A DNA stretch of 34,829 nt from JASGCK01 sp031538565 (GTDB lineage: Bacteria > Pseudomonadota > Gammaproteobacteria > Burkholderiales > Burkholderiaceae_C): the NCBI GenBank assembly GCA_031538565.1, contig JAVKLS010000055.1, positions 1 through 34,829 of the forward strand, read 5' to 3'. Under the pieces are notes generated by a model that saw only the letters and a program-made list of their open reading frames with translations, did no database searches and was not told the origin of the DNA. The position numbers and the translations under genes are program-made. Below are positions 33,191-34,829 of this stretch, one piece after another. Numbering within the stretch: the stretch's first letter is position 1; each line of letters opens with the position of its first letter.

Positions 33191-33792
33191 AGGATGCGGA
33201 TGCCCGCAGCTGCAATCATGCGAGCGGTGCGGATGAGTGGCAGGCCAATGATCGCTGTGGGGTCGTCGCTGTCGATACGTGACAGCAAAGCAATGCCAAG
33301 GCTTTCGCTTTTGGCGCTGCCCGCGCAGTCGTAAGGCTCTTCTGCTAGAAGATAAGCCGTGATTTCTTGGTCGCTTAGGTCGCGAAAGACTACGCGCACT
33401 TCGGCTAAATCGACTTCTTCAAACCCTGTTGTTTGACAAACAACAGCCAGTGCGGTTTGAAAGATAACGGTTTGTCCGCGCATGGCGCGAAGCTGTGATC
33501 TGGCGCGTTCAAAGTTACCAGGTTTGCCAAGGGGTTCGCCGTTTAGATCGGCAACTTGGTCGCATCCAATGACGACGGCCGCGGGATGCAGTGCTGCCAC
33601 AGTGCGCGCTTTGGCAAGCGCAAGTCGTAGTGCCAGGGCTCGCGGTGATTCGTTAGCTAGCGGCGTTTCATCCACCTTGGGAGGTGCGCAATCAAAGGGA
33701 ATGCGCAGGCGGGCAAGAAGTTCGCGCCGATACGGGGAGGTGGAGCCAAGAATGAGTTGGCGTGTTGCGCTGGGGGGTGGGGCGATGCTCAT
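33187..33792 (-). CDS. Maf-like nucleotide pyrophosphatase (YceF type)
   Basis: A 201-residue Maf protein that hydrolyses nucleoside triphosphates; the YceF type prefers m7GTP. It has LILGSTSPYRRELL, KVDETPLANESP, IGCDQVADLNGEPLGKPG and the C-terminal SESLGIALLSRIDSDDPTAIIGLPL, all family hallmarks. It overlaps the methyltransferase gene downstream by 4 bp, and is divergent from the DUF177 gene, in the usual maf-yceD arrangement. Confidence 0.92.
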   Translation of the reverse strand: MSIAPPPSATRQLILGSTSPYRRELLARLRIPFDCAPPKVDETPLANESPRALALRLALAKARTVAALHPAAVVIGCDQVADLNGEPLGKPGNFERARSQLRAMRGQTVIFQTALAVVCQTTGFEEVDLAEVRVVFRDLSDQEITAYLLAEEPYDCAGSAKSESLGIALLSRIDSDDPTAIIGLPLIRTARMIAAAGIRIL

Positions 33793-33850
33793 GCAGAGAT
33801 TTTCTTACACTTGGGGTAGCTTATTGGGTTTATTGCACGAAAACAAAAAT

Positions 33851-34333
33851 ATGAAACACATCGACACGGCGCGATTTTGCAAAGACGGCGCAAGCTTATC
33901 GGGCGTTTTATCCGAAGCGCAGCTGCCGCGTTTGGCTGCGGAGGTTTTGCCGACTACAGGTTTTAGCGCGGCGTGGGAGGCGCAGGGTGTGAGTCCTGAT
34001 TACTTAAATTTAACGCTGAAAGCCACAGTGCAGATGCGGTGCCAGCGCTGTTTGGGTGCGATGGTTGAGGTTATTGATGTGAGCTATCGCTTTCAATTTG
34101 TCACAGACGAAGCGACCGCGCAAGCAATGGATGAATCTAGCGATGAGGTTGATACCTTGGTTCATTCGCGGCAGTTTGATCTGCAAGAAATGGTTGAGGA
34201 CGAGATGCTGATGGCGTTGCCGCTAGTCTGTTTGCACGAAAATTGTCCAGAAGCTGGCGTTGCGGCGTTCTTGCCTGTGGACACAAAGCCAAACCCATTT
34301 AGCATCCTAAAAAACCTTAAATCCGTGGCATAA
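33851..34333 (+). CDS. DUF177 family protein (YceD)
   Basis: A 160-residue protein of the YceD/DUF177 family, linked to 23S rRNA accumulation in E. coli and plants. A conserved CQRC pair (C64, C67), the acidic DLQEMVEDEMLMALPLV stretch, a second pair C127 and C132 and the C-terminal KPNPFSILKNLK are as in the family; the four cysteines may bind zinc. An in-frame ATG 20 codons upstream is weaker. In most Proteobacteria rpmF (ribosomal protein L32) follows at once; here the next gene is tRNA-Tyr, 15 bp away. Confidence 0.9.
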   Translation: MKHIDTARFCKDGASLSGVLSEAQLPRLAAEVLPTTGFSAAWEAQGVSPDYLNLTLKATVQMRCQRCLGAMVEVIDVSYRFQFVTDEATAQAMDESSDEVDTLVHSRQFDLQEMVEDEMLMALPLVCLHENCPEAGVAAFLPVDTKPNPFSILKNLKSVA

Positions 34334-34348
34334 TCATAGGTTCGCCGT

Positions 34349-34434
34349 GGAGAGGTGGCCGAGTGGTTAATGGCAGCAGACTGTAAATCTGCCCTCTTGC
34401 GAGTACGCTGGTTCGAATCCAGCCCTCTCCACCA
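34349..34434 (+). tRNA. tRNA-Tyr (GTA)
   Basis: Acceptor stem GGAGAGG/CCTCTCC, anticodon GTA at 34383-34385, a long variable arm typical of bacterial tRNA-Tyr, T-loop GGTTCGAATCC and an encoded CCA end. A CATAAT sequence at 34329-34334, inside the end of the DUF177 gene, is a possible -10 element for the tRNA-tuf operon; no convincing -35 was seen. Confidence 0.97.
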
Positions 34435-34459
34435 GTGATTTGAGTTGGTTGATGGGTTT

Positions 34460-34533
34460 GCGGGGTTCGTATAGTGGTAATACCTTAGCCTTCCAAGCTA
34501 AAGCGAGGAGTTCGATTCTCCTACCCCGCTCCA
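34460..34533 (+). tRNA. tRNA-Gly (TCC)
   Basis: Acceptor stem GCGGGGT/ACCCCGC, anticodon TCC at 34492-34494 in the loop CTTCCAA, T-loop GTTCGATTC and an encoded CCA end. It lies 25 bp after tRNA-Tyr. Confidence 0.97.
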
Positions 34534-34559
34534 GACGCATGCAAATCGGGAAGAGTTTC

Positions 34560-34634
<75 letters not shown>

Positions 34635-34684
34635 GTTAGTTGGTTGGATTGATTTTTATTGATTTATTTTTGGAGTAGCGCATC

Positions 34685-34829
34685 ATGACAAAAGAAAAAT
34701 TTGAACGCACCAAACCCCACGTCAACGTGGGAACCATTGGTCACGTTGATCACGGCAAAACAACGCTGACAGCGGCAATCACAACCGTTTTAGCGGCCAA
34801 ATACGGCGGACAAGCCAAGGCCTACGATC
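34685..34829 (+). CDS. tuf: Elongation factor Tu (5' part only)
   Basis: The first 48 codons of EF-Tu, cut by the window edge. It reads MTKEKFERTKPHVNVGTIGH and continues with the GTP-binding P-loop GHVDHGKTT (19-27). A GGAG ribosome site precedes the ATG. EF-Tu delivers aminoacyl-tRNA to the ribosome. It follows the three tRNA genes in one transcription unit, as in the tRNA-tufB operon of other Proteobacteria. Confidence 0.98.
   Translation, partial: MTKEKFERTKPHVNVGTIGHVDHGKTTLTAAITTVLAAKYGGQAKAYD

Overview
The window reads as ordinary chromosome of a betaproteobacterium, most likely a Burkholderiales member related to Comamonadaceae or Alcaligenaceae. Three things suggest this: a Bug/TctC periplasmic binding protein, DUF2889, DUF1841 and paired DUF2946 genes of the type common in that order, and the tRNA-Tyr, tRNA-Gly, tRNA-Thr, tuf arrangement at the right end. 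Genes are tightly packed on both strands, with many 1-7 nt gaps or ATGA overlaps. No gene-free stretch exceeds 300 bases. I saw no CRISPR array, prophage, transposase or rRNA.

Layout. 1-233: intergenic DNA with a large nested inverted repeat. 234-3803 (-): aspC/tyrB-like aminotransferase, gltX and an orphan tctC in one operon. 3875-6293: a DUF2889 protein, peptide deformylase, DprA. 6302-10798: a metal (probably copper) island with a TonB receptor and DUF2946 protein on one strand, and a second DUF2946 protein, a YcnI-like protein, a PCuAC chaperone and a small in-frame follower ORF on the other. 10811-16143 (-): an operon in which pantothenate genes panD, panB and panC alternate with glycolate oxidase subunits glcE and glcF and a class II aldolase; glcD is absent. 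16154-16534: a decayed ccdAB toxin-antitoxin pair. 16590-18831: a cupin, hemB and an M48 lipoprotein protease. 18839-24833: SseB-like protein, mmsA, cyaY, lptM, lysA, a MoxR ATPase, a dihaem cytochrome c and a DUF1841 protein.

24957-27235 (+) is a three-gene operon of a divergent type II dehydroquinase, a PanE-like reductase and a divergent shikimate dehydrogenase-like protein, all with changed signature motifs. 27243-29840 holds pyrC, a vapBC toxin-antitoxin module, a 117-nt relic of a second pyrC 5' end directly behind vapC, and a GNAT acetyltransferase. 29858-32373: a VWA protein (the usual partner of the MoxR ATPase, here about 6 kb away) and glycerate 2-kinase. 32396-34333: RsmI-like methyltransferase, Maf and DUF177/YceD. 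Three tRNA genes and the 5' end of tuf follow.

I see no wholly new defence or mobile system. The points most worth checking are the interleaved pan/glc operon without glcD, the vapBC module bracketed by duplicated pyrC sequence, the eroded ccdAB next to the truncated glc operon, the AroQ/PanE/AroE-like cluster with altered active-site motifs, and the nested palindrome at the left end. All homology statements rest on motif recognition by eye; no database search was run.
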